DNA of 64,000 nt from Prostheceraeus crozeri (GCA_907163375.1 CAJQUW010005278.1:1-64000), one strand, 5' to 3'; positions 41,940 to 54,388 are shown, counted from the stretch's first letter. A program made the numbers and translations. Notes: generated from the letters alone by a model not told the origin.

Positions 41940-42056
41940 GGAGGGGGTATTGATTTCAAACTGTTCTCTAATGATGACTTTCCTTACTACTTAGTCAGAA
42001 GGGGGGTATTGATTTAAAACTGTTCTCTAATGATGACTTTCCTTACTACTTATTCG
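41940..42056. repeat. Tandem duplication of about 58 bp
   Basis: Two copies of a G-run followed by TATTGATTT-AAACTGTTCTCTAATGATGACTTTCCTTACTACTTA (in part), at about 41941 and 42000. Confidence 0.8.
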
Positions 42057-42641
42057 ATTTTGAAATGATTTAATTTAATATAAATTAAAACGTTACATTG
42101 TTACATTTTATTTTTATGAACTCTCATTAAGAGGATATTGTTTGTTTTATCTGTATTAAGACAATGGCAACATCTGTTACCACATTTCTCAAACCGCATG
42201 ATTGTTTTAGGGGATCATACGGGTTGTGCATTCATAACATGGCGTTAATAGCATAAAAGCAATCTATTAATTCATTCTCTGCTTTGAGGGAATATTCTGT
42301 TGTTATAGCAATCATTCAATACAATATCGCAGTATCGATAGTCGAGACCAATTGTCGAGCCAAAACCGCAACTTTTCTGGTTTTGGTCGGTAGTTTGGTT
42401 TTGGATCTGGCTCGCGTTATGGCCGATGAAATGATTTACAATGCGGTGCAATTTCCTCATTGTCATTCAAGTACATTTAATCATACGCGTCATGTCATAC
42501 CCGTATGTTGTCAAGCAAACTTCATACACCTACAATGCCGCTTTGCTTAGATCACCATTCATAATTTTCACTTGCTATTTAAACACGCACAATTCATAAA
42601 ACGTGACACATTACAATCTTAGTTTAAATCTTATCATCACA
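42057..42641. other. No gene seen; TATTTAAA near its right end
   Basis: Less AT-rich than the rest of the element. TATTTAAA at about 42579 may be a TATA box for the short ORF that follows. Confidence 0.4.
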
Positions 42642-42737
42642 ATGGTTGGATCTACTGAAAGATCTGTTCGATTGGAGACAAAGCGGAGAAGAATTCAGAA
42701 GTTAACAAGGGAAATCATACATCTGCAAGCAAAGTAA
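42642..42737 (+). CDS. Possible short basic peptide or first exon, 31 codons
   Basis: Begins MVGSTERSVRLETKRRR and continues as a basic helix, with a TATA-like site about 60 bases upstream. The codon before the stop overlaps a weak splice donor (AAAG|TAAAA is not a GT after AAG, so a true donor is doubtful). It lies just inside the inner TIR copy. Low support. Confidence 0.25.
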   Translation: MVGSTERSVRLETKRRRIQKLTREIIHLQAK

Positions 42738-42837
42738 AATATTCTTACACTTGGATATGAGAAGAATTTTTGAATACATCGGAGACCCGCACATCAATTA
42801 TAGGACATGATTTAAGAGAGAGAAAAAATTGTAATTC

Positions 42838-43357
42838 TCAAATTTGAAATTCTCAACTTTTATGATTTTCGGTGTCCTGGAACGGTCATGATTTTAAGGG
42901 TGAAATGTCATAATCACAAATTTGAGATTCTTAACTTTTATGATTTTTTCGGTGTCCTGGAACGGTCATGATTTAAGTGAGAAAATTGTAATTCACAAAT
43001 TTTGAGATTCTTAACTTTTCTGATTTTCGGTGTCCTGGAACGGTCATGATTTTAAGGGTGAAAATTGTAATTCTCAAATTTGAGATTTTGAAACATTTGA
43101 AAATTGGGTATTTTTAAAAACGCCCAAATTTATGAATTTAGGTCTTCATAACCTGAAAAAGGGTTCAAATTCATGAATTTATGTCGTTTTTAAAAATGCC
43201 ATTTTTTGAAAAAATGGTACTTTTTGAATGGACTAAATTCATGTATTTAGGTCTTAAAAACCTGAAAAAGGGTTCAAATTCATGAATTTATGTCGTCTTT
43301 AAAGATACTATTTTTTTGAATTTTATGGTGTCCTGGAACGGTCTTTTGCCCATTACT
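42838..43357. repeat. Internal copy of the right TIR, ending CCCATTACT
   Basis: Contains tandem units of about 80 bp marked by GGTGTCCTGGAACGGTCATG (42871, 42951, 43029) and a full terminus TCTTTTGCCCATTACT at 43342-43357. This is a second right-hand end 933 bp before the real one. Confidence 0.8.
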
Positions 43358-43374
43358 AGGGCCGCCAACTTGTG

Positions 43375-43458
43375 AACAAGTTATAAATCAAATTAACGAT
43401 GAACAAGCAGCACAACGGCAAGCAGCGCAACAGCAAGCAGTACAACAAAACATTAAGT
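43375..43458 (+). pseudogene. Gln/Ala-rich coding remnant
   Basis: An open stretch INDEQAAQRQAAQQQAVQQN ends in TGA at 43458; it has no start codon and lies between the two TIR copies. Origin unknown. Confidence 0.25.
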
Positions 43459-43498
43459 GAAAGTGTTAATGTTATTAGTTAGTACTAGTGAACATCCT

Positions 43499-43702
43499 TC
43501 ATCGCTTGTTCATAACATTATTTCTTTTCATATACCTAATTCTATCCTTGTGTTTTTCTTTATTCAATTCAGTTATTTTTAATTGAGATAACGAAGGGTG
43601 TATTCTCGTGGTTCCTTCCATTTTCGTCGTCGTCCCCGTCGAGGTTTCTTCCACTTTTGCTCCTTCCATTTCTGAGGTTTCTTCCACTTTTGTTTCATCC
43701 AT
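43499..43702 (-). pseudogene. Truncated second copy of the two-TM gene start
   Basis: Residues MEGTTRIHPSLSQLK and KHKDRIRYMKR match the start of the 25201 gene; an added N-terminal part repeats E/V/T-rich KVEETS. The frame ends after 67 codons, before the TM region. It is in the right place to be part of the long right TIR. Confidence 0.75.
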
Positions 43703-43739
43703 TTTTAAAGAAATATTTTTCCTCTAGACTTATTTTAAA

Positions 43740-44290
43740 TATGAATTAGAGGGTTCTTAACCTGGTTTATACATAAAAATGATTAAAAATTCATAAATTT
43801 AGGGATAATTGGGGCTCTTTTAACTACTCCTAAAATTACCAATTTTTCTGATGTTGTGTCCTGGAACGGTCATGATTCTGAGGAGAAAATAGTCATAATC
43901 TCAAATTTGAGATTCTTAACTTTTATGATTTTTCGGTGTCCTGGAACGGTCATGATTTTCAAGGTAAAAATTGTAATTCTCAAATTTGAGATTTTGAAAA
44001 ATTTGAAAAATTGGGTATTTTTAAAAATGCCTAAATTTATGAAATTAGATCTTCATAACCTGAAAAAATGACCAAAATTCTAAAATTTAGGCGTTTTTAA
44101 AAATACCAATTTTTCAAAAAATAGTACTTTTTAAATGGACTAAATTTATGAATTTAGGTCTTAAAAACCTGAAAAATGGTTAAAATTCTTTAATTCAAAC
44201 AAAAAACAGAAAGCTTGAATTTAGTCGTTTTTAAAAATACCAATCTTTCTGAATTTTTCGGTGTCCTGGAACGGTCTTCTTCCCATTACT
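43740..44290. repeat. Right terminal inverted repeat
   Basis: Ends CTTCTTCCCATTACT at 44290, inverse of the left end. It holds GGTGTCCTGGAACGGTC at about 43853, 43937 and 44260 and is longer than the left TIR because of these repeated units. Confidence 0.85.
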
Positions 44291-44389
44291 CGTGTGAGCG
44301 TGAAGAGTTATCCCTCCAATGAAAATTGATCAAATTGAATAATCGATTGTTTTGAAAAATGTAGGTGGGGGGACTGCACAAGAGCATAC

Positions 44390-45610
44390 AATATTATTAT
44401 ATACAAATTTATTATTTAAGAGATTTGTTAACATACTGTACACAAATTCTAGTAATTCAATTACATACTCTGTTACACAATTCCGGTATGTATAGATGCA
44501 TAGGTATGTATAGATGGACAGAAATGTTTTTTCCAATTACCACATTTGCGAGCTATAGCGAATACACGAATTACATGTTACATGTATGAAAAATGAATAT
44601 CATAAATTGTAGTTGTTTGATTTTTAAAATTACGCAGATCTAATTGTAGTATGACGCAATTGACCAGTGAACATGTCCTTAAAAAACTCACATTATAATT
44701 TCCATGTTTTCCAATCCTCTTTCGGAGATTCACCTTGCTTTATTCGATTATTCGACTGCAGCGGTATGTAGGTCTAATATTTTATCACATTTTGAAATCA
44801 CTTCAAATGAATTTTCGGCAATAATATCAATCACATCAACTTAATGGTTTTCAGCGAAGATGGAGAGACTATAGGTCGATGAGTCGGAAAGATGTGAATC
44901 AAAACGTGTAGCGATGAAGATGGAGAACTATTTCCAAAATGAAAAAAGCGCCGGTATAATACGAAAATTGGTTGTGAACGTCGAAATACGACAGAATCCT
45001 CTAAATCTCCAAAACACGAATGAATAACTGGAGGTGTCGTTAAAAGCTTTGAAAATTCATGCTTAAGACCACAGAACGATGTAGCTACATGTATTAACGC
45101 TGGTGCTGAGCTGACTGATGAAAGTGAAAACACGCACGATAGACCGGGAGCAAATGAATGACGCCTGGATGCAGTATACAGTTTCTCTCCGCTCCCATCC
45201 TCTGTTATGTGACTCATTGAATGAAGGTCAGTTGTATCATTAGTTTGGCAGGCGATTGACGAAGTTATTTACTCTAGTGGAGAGGTGTGTGAACACAGAT
45301 GTGAAGAGGATTCTTACGTAATTGTGACTGATGTACAGACCTTAGTCTTTCAATTAGGAGAGGGAGAAAGAGAGAAAATTTACCATCACCTTGCCATCTG
45401 TCAGCCGGCAGTGACGTCCACCATCGACACTCACCCAATGCGACGGCAATGGGCCATTAATGGACCGATGCATTTTTTTACACAGGGTTAAGGGTCTGTT
45501 CACTGGTCAATTGCGTCATACTACAATTGTATGCATATAATTTTAACAATCAAACAATAGCAATTTATGATATTCACTTCTCATACATGTAACGTGTAAT
45601 TCGTGTATTC
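44390..45610. repeat. Dispersed repeat family X, copy 2 (inverted), with 31-bp inverted flanks
   Basis: Core 44726-45487 is the reverse complement of 22193-22950; 44390-44725 matches 22951-23285. A perfect 31-bp inverted repeat (44642-44672 and 45498-45528, containing AATTGTAGTATGACGCAATT) brackets the core, so here it looks like a non-autonomous DNA transposon. Confidence 0.85.
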
Positions 45611-46340
45611 TACTGTAATTTTAGTAAAATATTTTCAGAAACACTGATTTTCCGCTATATCCTAATGCTCTATTCAATGCAGGTAATTTTTCATTTATTT
45701 TGATGGCTTCAATGATTTTAATAGAATTCTGAGTTATTTCTACCTTGATATTCAACTTCAAAGCAGTTGTGTATTCCAGGGCTGTGGAGCCGGAGCCGAT
45801 GGTTTTCGTCGGAGCCGGAGCCGATTTATCACAAAGGCTCCGGCTCCGATAGTTTGAGCTTTGATATAAATCTAGAATTTTGAAAGCTATTAATTGGCAT
45901 CATAAAAAAATTAAATCATTTGAAATCTAAAGATATGTCTTTTAAATATACCAATGATCTGTCCTCCACGATATCTTTCTTTGCAGTTGCCGCCTTCTTT
46001 TGTATTAGATGCATTATATTTACACACATGTGTAATATTTTTTTATTACATAAGTTTCGTAGGACTAATTTCCATAGCTTTTAGTGACAACGTATTCTCC
46101 AAAATCCATTAATTTGAAGACTTCTTATATGCATGCTAACTAGATGATTGTAGATTCCTAGAGACAAGTCGCCAGTCATTTATGTAGGCTACACATTTCC
46201 AGTTCAGTCAGCAAAGATAATATAGCTTATGCGCAATGTCTTAAATCTAATACGGTTACTATGTAGGTTACCATCTATCGGTATGGCTACTGGCAGAAGC
46301 TACTGGCATCTGTGACAATGCCAATTTCCTTAGATTGTAT
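45611..46340. other. No gene; GGAGCCGGAGCCGA simple repeat at 45777-45860
   Basis: The simple repeat is related to 23640-23735. The rest shows no ORF or repeat. Confidence 0.45.
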
Positions 46341-47102
46341 CCCTGTGTAAAAAAATGCATCGGTCCATTAATGGCCGATTGCCGTCGCATTAGGTGAGTG
46401 TCGATGGTGGACGTCACTGCCGGCTGACAGATGGCAAGGTGATGGTAAATTTTCTCTCTTTCTCCCTCTCCTAATTGAAAGACTAAGGTCTGTACATCAG
46501 TCACAATTACGTAAGAATCCTCTTCACATCTGTGTTCACACACCTCTCCACTAGAGTAAATAACTTCGTCAATCGCCTGCCAAACTAATGATACAACTGA
46601 CCTTCATTCAATGAGTCACATAACAGAGGATGGGAGCGGAGAGAAACTGTATACTGCATCCAGGCGTCATTCATTTGCTCCCGGTCTATCGTGCGTGTTT
46701 TCACTTTCATCAGTCAGCTCAGCACCAGCGTTAATACATGTAGCTACATCGTTCTGTGGTCTTAAGCATGAATTTTCAAAGCTTTTAACGACACCTCCAG
46801 TTATTCATTCGTGTTTTGGAGATTTAGAGGATTCTGTCGTATTTCGACGTTCACAACCAATTTTCGTATTATACCGGCGCTTTTTTCATTTTGGAAATAG
46901 TTCTCCATCTTCATCGCTACACGTTTTGATTCACATCTTTCCGACTCATCGACCTATAGTCTCTCCATCTTCGCTGAAAACCATTAAGTTGATGTGATTG
47001 ATATTATTGCCGAAAATTCATTTGAAGTGATTTCAAAATGTGATAAAATATTAGACCTACATACCGCTGCAGTCGAATAATCGAATAAAGCAAGGTGAAT
47101 CT
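46341..47102. repeat. Dispersed repeat family X, copy 3
   Basis: Same core as copies 1 and 2, with unrelated flanks on both sides, which defines the core borders CCCTGTGTAAA and GGTGAATCT. Confidence 0.85.
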
Positions 47103-48446
47103 TGATGGATGCTTTGATACATTCACCGGACTCAAAATTACACTTCCTTGAGGTTCGATCGGCATTTCCATTATTTCTCATTGGTTGTAAAGCGTCATGA
47201 AAATTAGTGCTCGACTGAGTGCATTGAAAGTTCGAGACTATCACTCTCTCGTCCTCTGGTGGAATTTAAAAGAACACTACTTGAATACATCCGTAATAAT
47301 TATTATACCTGATGTTACTATTTATATATTATGTATTTATTAACTATCATATATAATAAAATGCAATTATTATAGCATGGATATTATTGAGTTGTCTCAA
47401 TGCTGCAGGGGCAGGTTTTCATACAGGATTTGTTGTTGGCATATCAATGGCATTTAGGGCGACAGTTTGATGGCGCTATGTCGATGCAACGTCATTGGCC
47501 CGACATCGACGAATCAGTAACCATAACTGTGTCGACTCGACGTTGCTGGCCCGTCAACGTTTTTTTCACAGGGCGGTGCGATATCCGCGTACTTGATCTT
47601 ACCAAGATGGGCAGCGCATTGTGAATTTTCTTCAATCACTGCTGGAAGGTAGCCCGTCTTGGTTGGTGTGAAATCATCTCAATACCATAGCCATCCATCA
47701 GGCTAAGATTGATTATTTTGATACATGCATTTTACCTGAATTAGACCAGACACTTTTAGATATCATCTAGATTTTGACTTTTAACTCAAGGACTGAATTA
47801 GAGAGAAAACGAATAAGCAGCGAGGGCAGCGCTTCCCAATAACAGGACGTAACCTGAAAGTCGCTTGAGATTTAGGTTGCTATAATGAATTAGAAGTTAA
47901 AATCTCGAATTTTGTTGTTCGAATAGGCAAATCGCACTACTAGCCTGTTTGACGGCAGATTATTCCTTGCTTTACGTGTTTGACTATGCCTCTTATTAAA
48001 ATATCTGCTTTCAGGTTCTAATAGCATAAGACGATTGTGTAATATCTGCGTCAAATTAGGTTAAATGAGAAAGTTATTCCACGACGATAAAAATGCACTG
48101 TGCACTGAATTTTCTAACTTCAGTAGGCATACGCATCGAGACCGATCAATTCCAACCGAGAAATCGCATTCCGGAAACGCACTGTTATAATGCAAGTATC
48201 TTAAAGAAGTGTTCGAAAAGACCATATTATTCCACCATTTATAATATTCATCGACCACAAAAAGCTTCACTGACAAACCTTCCGCAAATGGAATTCACTC
48301 TTATCAAATCGATGCAATTCAACACGCACAATAACGAAAACAATAGGACAGTTATAAAAATGCAATAATAATAATACTATCAACAGCTAAATTGTTACGA
48401 AGAGCATAAAAAAAGTCAAACCCTATTGATATGAATGTGGCAAATA
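47103..48446. other. No gene seen
   Basis: Only short ORFs without family features. ACGTCATTGGCCCGACATCGACG and its neighbour GACGTTGCTGGCCCGTCAACG (47490-47560) are a loose repeat. Confidence 0.4.
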
Positions 48447-48608
48447 TCATAATTCTTCCCTCAATCCGCGAAATTCTGGAGGAAGTTCTTGACTTTGTTG
48501 TTGATTCTCATTTTCCTGGTTTTCTTCTTCATGTCGACGCAAATGGTCTTCAATCGCCATCAGTATTCGTTCATATCTTCGATAATATAGGTTCATTCGT
48601 TTTTGATC
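48447..48608 (-). CDS. Possible terminal exon, 53 codons
   Basis: On the minus strand TTGTCTTGCAG (acceptor) is followed at 48608 by an open frame reading NLYYRRYERILMAIEDHLRR, then a Glu/Gln/Asn-rich tail to TGA at 48447. The clean acceptor and biased composition make a 3' exon plausible, but no upstream exon was found in 48.6-50.4 kb. Product unknown. Confidence 0.3.
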   Translation of the reverse strand, partial: DQKRMNLYYRRYERILMAIEDHLRRHEEENQENENQQQSQELPPEFRGLREEL

Positions 48609-48660
48609 CTGCAAGACAAGTATTTGAAGAGAATGTAATGTATGTTAATAAAAATTAGTA

Positions 48661-50383
48661 ACTTCGGAAAAGTTTTTGTAAACGGTCCGAGTGACACATG
48701 TCATTTTATAATAGAAAATATTTCCTTCGATTTGCTAGAGACAATTAGGCCTACAATGCATCTAATACCAAGATGGCATCCAACTTTTACAAAGAATCAA
48801 CTTTGCATAACTAGTCTTAGCACAATGAATTGTCATTATTCGTCAACAGTTGGTAACTTACTTTCAGCAAGAGGATGGGTTAGAGAAAATGAAGGGCCAT
48901 TTGGGCGAAAAAAGCTTTATTTCCCACGTTTTTGAATTTGGATTTTCACACAGTGAATTATTTCTAATTATGACGATAAGATGGGTAAATAGTTATGTTA
49001 TAAATCTTTCTCTTTAAATATCGAATATCAGGAGTGGGCCGCCACATTTGGATGTGAAACATTTTGTCACACTCTGATATTTGAGATTTGTCACATTTTG
49101 TCATATGCCGATGGTTGTAAATGTCACATTTCGTCACATGCTAATGAAAACATGTGGCTAAATTTTGATAAATACCGCTGTGTAGAAAATTGACAGTCTT
49201 CAAATCTTTCCTGAATGTTGAACTTCTTTTAACCCGCTATTTACCTGAGTCGACCATACATTATTCTGACTGAGTAAGGTTAAATAATGAAGATGCGGTT
49301 CATCAGAAACTCATCTCAGACAAAAGAGCTATCATGAAAAAAAGTTTGTCTTCTTTTAATTAACATCTAGAAATGCTTTAATAAAGGACAAATTCGTTGC
49401 AGTCAAAAAACAAAAACAAAACAGAAACCACGGAAAAGGCAAAAAAAGCGCAGCGGTGGTCACTATTGTATCTAGCCCAAAAAACTCGAGCTTCGAATGC
49501 CATATTTTGCTCTATTGCAATATATCAAAGTTTCATACATAATATCCATCAACGGGAATAATTTCTTACTGCACACCAACTTAACGTTTTCAAGTACCAT
49601 TCCACTATAAATGCTACTTATCGATACTACTTATATAATATTGACATCATATATTGAAAAAATGTGCAAAATCAAAATTGGCCGTTTTATGCAACTTTAA
49701 CTATCGGTCACCTGATCAAATTTCTTCTACAAGTAATTGAGCATGTTTCTGAGTTTCAGCATCAATTTAGAGTCAAAGCTGGCATACAGAAAATAGCTAG
49801 CCCAGTTTGAAAACAGCCATTTTCGGCATTTTTGAAAAAAACACGATTTTTGAACGCCTGGTGTAGCTGTCTGTATTCTGTTTACCGCTTAAGATCACAG
49901 ATGTGAACCACACTGTTATACAGCACCAAAATTATCATAGTAATTACGGGTAACAATAATATAGAAAGTTGAGAGAAAAGTTTAAATTTTTTGTGTCTCT
50001 TCATGGACCCTATTTTTCACCATCTTTGGAGCCATGTAGCTCCGTTCTACATGCCAGTTACCCTTTGAAATTCATGCAAGAATTCCTTCATACCAAACTA
50101 ATGCTGCATACAAAGTTTGATTGAGTAACGAACATACAGAAAAAAGTTACAGCTGCGCAAAAATTCAAATTTTGAGATTTTCTAAAATTTGGAAAAAATC
50201 AAATTCCTAAAAAGCTCTAGATCCCGTTATATTCAAAATTGGAAGCTAATATTTCAGATTTGGTGTTTTCTAATGGACAGCAAACATACATCCAAGAATA
50301 AGCGAAATCGTAGACCAAGTGCCACAAAATGTTCCGAAAATTGGGTGAATCGTCGTGGAAAGGCCCATACATACGTGTATATA
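48661..50383. other. No gene seen
   Basis: GTCACATTTTGTCA-type words are repeated at 49050-49145. No supported ORF. Confidence 0.4.
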
Positions 50384-50385
50384 TA

Positions 50386-52165
50386 CAGAGTGATTCCGAT
50401 CTTGCCGTCACTTTTCAAGTAAGGACTACAGCTGTATCACATGTCTGGTTGTAGTGATGGTTCATGATTTATATACTACGTTTCATGGCCTTTCAGATCG
50501 TATATTATTTATTTTCTTGTGATCTGCATTTCTGCTAATACGAGCAATTGAAATTGTTTACCCATATTACAACTTTTTAAATCAATTTTAAGCACTTTTT
50601 TAATTTTTTTATTCCTAGTCTACTATTCATTTATTTTATCTTATTATTTAAGTTATTTTTTTTTCATTTGATTTCGAAAAACATTTCATATCCAAAGAAA
50701 CTTTATTATAAGTGACAGGTATGCAGTAACGCAAAATTAACTCACAGGAACTGTTCAAAGTGACCGCCACCATTCTCAGAGCACAACTCGCATCGGCACA
50801 AGAATGACCTGTACGAAGATCGCATCATCTCGACCTCCACGCTATCGAGTAAGCTCGTAAGTCTTTCTTGTAAAGCTTCAAGAGTACGAGGACGTGGATC
50901 TCTGTATAGTTTGTCACGAATATAGCCCCAAAGCCAGAAATCGTTTACTGCTAAATCAGGGCTTCTTGCTGGCCAGTGTATCGGCCCACCACGAACAATC
51001 CACAGGTTCTTCAGCTTGACGTTCAGCAGACAACGAACAGAATTGGCATAATGTGCAGGTGCACCATCCTGCTGATAAAATTGACGTCGATTTCGGTTTC
51101 ACTTAGTAGCGGCACAACTTTGTCTTCAAGGATAGACTGGTAGCGCTGTCCATTCATTGTTTCTTTTTGCACATGGTAAGTGATGCCGTGGTGTGGTGAT
51201 ATCATTGCCCAGCAAGTGATGGAAGCAGACTTTAATGGTTTCACGATAACAGCGTGAGGATTTTCTTCCGCGTAGATGAAGGCGTTGTGAAGGTTCACAG
51301 ATCCATTCAAGTGAAACGTTGCTTCATCGGAGAAAACGATATTTCCAACGAAATTACTGTCGCGCTGTTAATGTTGAAGGATAAGGTTAGAAAACTGGAG
51401 TCTTTGAACTTTATCGTCGTCCGAGATCTCTTGCACGCGGGTAAACTTCCAAGCTCTCAAACCTTCATCTTTCAACATGCTGTTCACCGACGATTGTGGA
51501 ACGCTGCAGAGCTGAGCTGCCTTTCGTTGCGAAAGTGTTGGATCATCACCACAGGCCTCGACTATTTTGTCTCGTTTGTCGTCGGAAAGCCGTCGATCTG
51601 AATGGTCACCGACTCTTGCATTTTCGGTGAGAGATAGCGAGGTTTTAAAACGCTTTGCCCACCCAATTAAGGTTGAGCGTGGTGGAGCTTCTTTCTTAAA
51701 ATCTACACGAAATCGTCGCCTTGCATCTTCAGGATATGAAGAGATGGTATCGGCCACGGCCGTCGCAATTTCTTCATTTGTGAAGCCAGGATAGCTCATT
51801 GCTGTCAAGTGTTGATAGTAAATAAATTTCAGCCAGTTTAATACCGTCTACACTGAAAAGTCAATCTCAATTAACTTTGCATGGTGTCGGTCAAAGCAAG
51901 CAATTATTAGATATCTATGCTGAATGCGGCTGGTGATATTGATTGTTTGCGATGTTCCTGTCATAGATATTGATTTAAAAAGTTGTAATATGGGTAAACA
52001 ATTTCAATTGCTCGTATCAGCAGAAATGCAGATCACAAGTAAATAATATACGATTTGAAAGGCCATGAAACGTGGTATATAAATCATGAACCATCACTGC
52101 AACCAGACATGTGATACAGCTGTAGTCCTTACTTGAAAAGTGACGGAAAGATCGGAATCACCCTG
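50386..52165 (-). mobile_element. Mariner-like element with 195-bp TIRs
   Basis: Ends CAGAGTGATTCCGATCTT and AAGATCGGAATCACCCTG (one or two differences), flanked by TA (50384-50385, 52166-52167). Inverted similarity extends about 195 bp inwards on both sides, unusually long for mariner. Confidence 0.9.
50742..51808 (-). pseudogene. Mariner-like transposase, one stop and one frameshift
   Basis: Starts at MTAMSYPGFTNEEI (51808). The HTH region (TLSQRKAAQLCSVPQSSV) is followed by an in-frame TAA at 51368-51370, then the core with the first Asp in VFSDEATFHLNG. A one-base shift near 51085 precedes the second Asp (QQDGAPAHY); the third is in WPARSPDLAVNDFWLWG, again 36 residues on. The end GGGHFEQFL is at 50742. 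It is a different lineage from the 33259 copy but the same catalytic spacing class. Confidence 0.85.
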
Positions 52166-52444
52166 TATAATAAGTTTTACTTCTGTAGCTTTGTGGCAAA
52201 TATATCATTTTACCTTGAAAAGTCGAGATACTCGACGAAATGCATTGGCAAGGCTTTTGAGTCAACCTGTTTTTGCTTTTAGATTCTCTGGGTTTTTCTT
52301 AGGGTCGTTCAAAAAAAAAAATCGAAAGTTGGGGTGCACGTCGCTATGCATTCCTTTTGGTAAGAAAATTGTACATGTAAAGTTTTAACTTGATTGGTCA
52401 AGGTTTAGGGTCGTTCAAGGAGATCAAAGTGAGGTCAAATGTGC

Positions 52445-52765
52445 AAAAGTTGCTAAAAATAGCCCATGACGTCATCACATGACCTTTTTGACCTTGCAAA
52501 ATGATAGATTAGGGTCACATTTCTATCTGTCAGTAATACATTATATTGCTCCAAAATGCTTGGTTTTATCGCAAAATAGCATTTAAGGTCCGAAAATCAT
52601 GCCTTCGGATGGGTCACGTGATCAATGCAATGGAATGTCATTAGAGCATAAAATGTCAATTTGTGATGAAACCAAGCATTTTAGAGTCATGTGACAGCTA
52701 TCTATCATATGTCATGAAGTCAAAAAGGTCATTTGATGACGTCAGAGGCTATTTTTAGCTCAAAT
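52445..52765. repeat. Imperfect palindromic (MITE-like) repeat
   Basis: GCTAAAAATAGCC..TGACGTCATC..ATGACCTTTTTGACCT on the left matches inverted AGGTCATTTGATGACGTCAGAGGCTATTTTTAGC on the right, with arms of about 140 bp around 52600. Confidence 0.7.
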
Positions 52766-52769
52766 TTCG

Positions 52770-54140
52770 ATGTTTTATTCATATTATTTGATAATGCCTT
52801 CAAGTATGAGGCAGAACAAGCATACAAACTTGTCTAAACTAGGCATCGGCGAATTTAAAAGACGAATAAGCCATGATAGATGTTTATCAGTTAATAGGCC
52901 CTTGTACTGACAGCTTTGATTAGAATTTTATTTAATTCCATCTGAACTTTTAGGAGTCAAATACAATTTTAAGTTGTTTTTAACCACCCTACTACAGAAT
53001 GAGAAATTTTAGACATGAATTAGGGTCATCCATTCAGTCTAAGTGCATACTTGTAGTGGTAGAGCAAAATTCTTTAAATAATTTTATCGATGCTTTTCGA
53101 AGATTGCATTACGATATACAATTAGAAGACAAAATCAACTTTAGAGCAGGCAACTAACAGAAGATGTTGTAATGCACAGATACAAAGTACATTAGGAATG
53201 TAAAGCACGCAAAACAAAATAGCTTTCTTCTTGCGAATAGAGAAACTGCGATAGTGGTCGGCAAACAGGAATTGCTCCTGATTCTCGATGTTCGTGTTGG
53301 TTCAAAGTACAAGACTCGACAGCAGACCGGAGATGAACAGCCTATCTCCCATGCAATTCATTCCCTCCTCGAAGTTTTCTGCAGAAGGAGGCATGCCTTC
53401 ATAGGTAGATCACCTTGGTCATCCATCGGACAGAGCACGGTCTCGTGAAGCCTGAACCTCGCACAGCCGCCTTGTTGCACGTGACAAATAGTAGAAAGCG
53501 GTTATATTTAGGCCTACTTATCTATTAGGAAGCATACTCCACTGCGTACACCTTTGACGCTCACCGTCTTATCAAAAGACGGGCAATTACTTGATCCTTC
53601 ATTTTCAACTGATCAAAGATAGCAACCACTAACATGACAATTGCAGCTCCAGTTCCTGCAGTCAATTTCTAATCGCCAAAAATATGTTCTAGCTCACCTA
53701 GTGCTGAGACGTCCTTTCCATTGATGATGATGGGAAGACGCTCCTGTACTTCACTGTAAGGGAGGGTAGGTTCTTCCTATTCAAGTAACTGACGTGACTA
53801 TCAAATGAGACGCAGTTGTTGACGTTGCTCCTTAAGCCTAGAGGTTACTTGGGCTCGCTTCACCGAAGACTGACTCAGGACGATAGTACACAGTGGTTGT
53901 CTCAAAGCTTCTGCCAAATCAGTTGTGATGAACATAGCTCTCCATGTGGTAGTTCCACTTCGGTCCAAAAGTTGGCCGCTGCAGGGAAACTTTGATTCTC
54001 GGAAATGTCGCTACGTCGGAGGATGTCGATGGGAGAATGAGAGGCCCCCATTAGCCTTGTACTTGGAAGTATTATCAATTTATATGAATAAAACATCTAA
54101 ATTTGAGCTAAAAATAGCCAAAAATAGAAAAAATTTCATA
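52770..54140. other. No gene seen
   Basis: Several short ORFs on both strands without recognisable features. Confidence 0.4.
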
Positions 54141-54141
54141 G

Positions 54142-54241
<100 letters not shown>

Positions 54242-54388
54242 TAAATGAAAATGTCCAAAGCGAATGCGATGATAAAATAAGATAAGAAGACCAGAGGTTT
54301 CCAAATTAAATGTACTAAATTAAAACAAGGAAACCAAGAAAATAAAACAACTAGCATAGCAAAACAAAAATTCAACGATGATATCATT

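Larger units (their letters stand above)
24927..44290. mobile_element. Complete Polinton/Maverick-like element, 19.4 kb, degenerate
   Basis: Left end AGTAATGGGAAGAAGACCG and right end CGGTCTTCTTCCCATTACT are perfect inverted repeats beginning AG as in Polintons. Flanks CGTGTC (24921-24926) and CGTGTG (44291-44296) are a 6-bp target duplication with one change. Inside are integrase, protein-primed polymerase, packaging ATPase, adenain-type protease and capsid-like genes. It is much more AT-rich than the first element and carries many stops and shifts. About 2.07 kb of it is a nested mariner-like insertion. Confidence 0.9.

Noticed and set aside
22459-46997. 128-residue ORF present in all three copies of repeat X
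   Set aside because: The copies are too similar for conservation to mean anything, and the Ser/His/Pro-rich product matches nothing.
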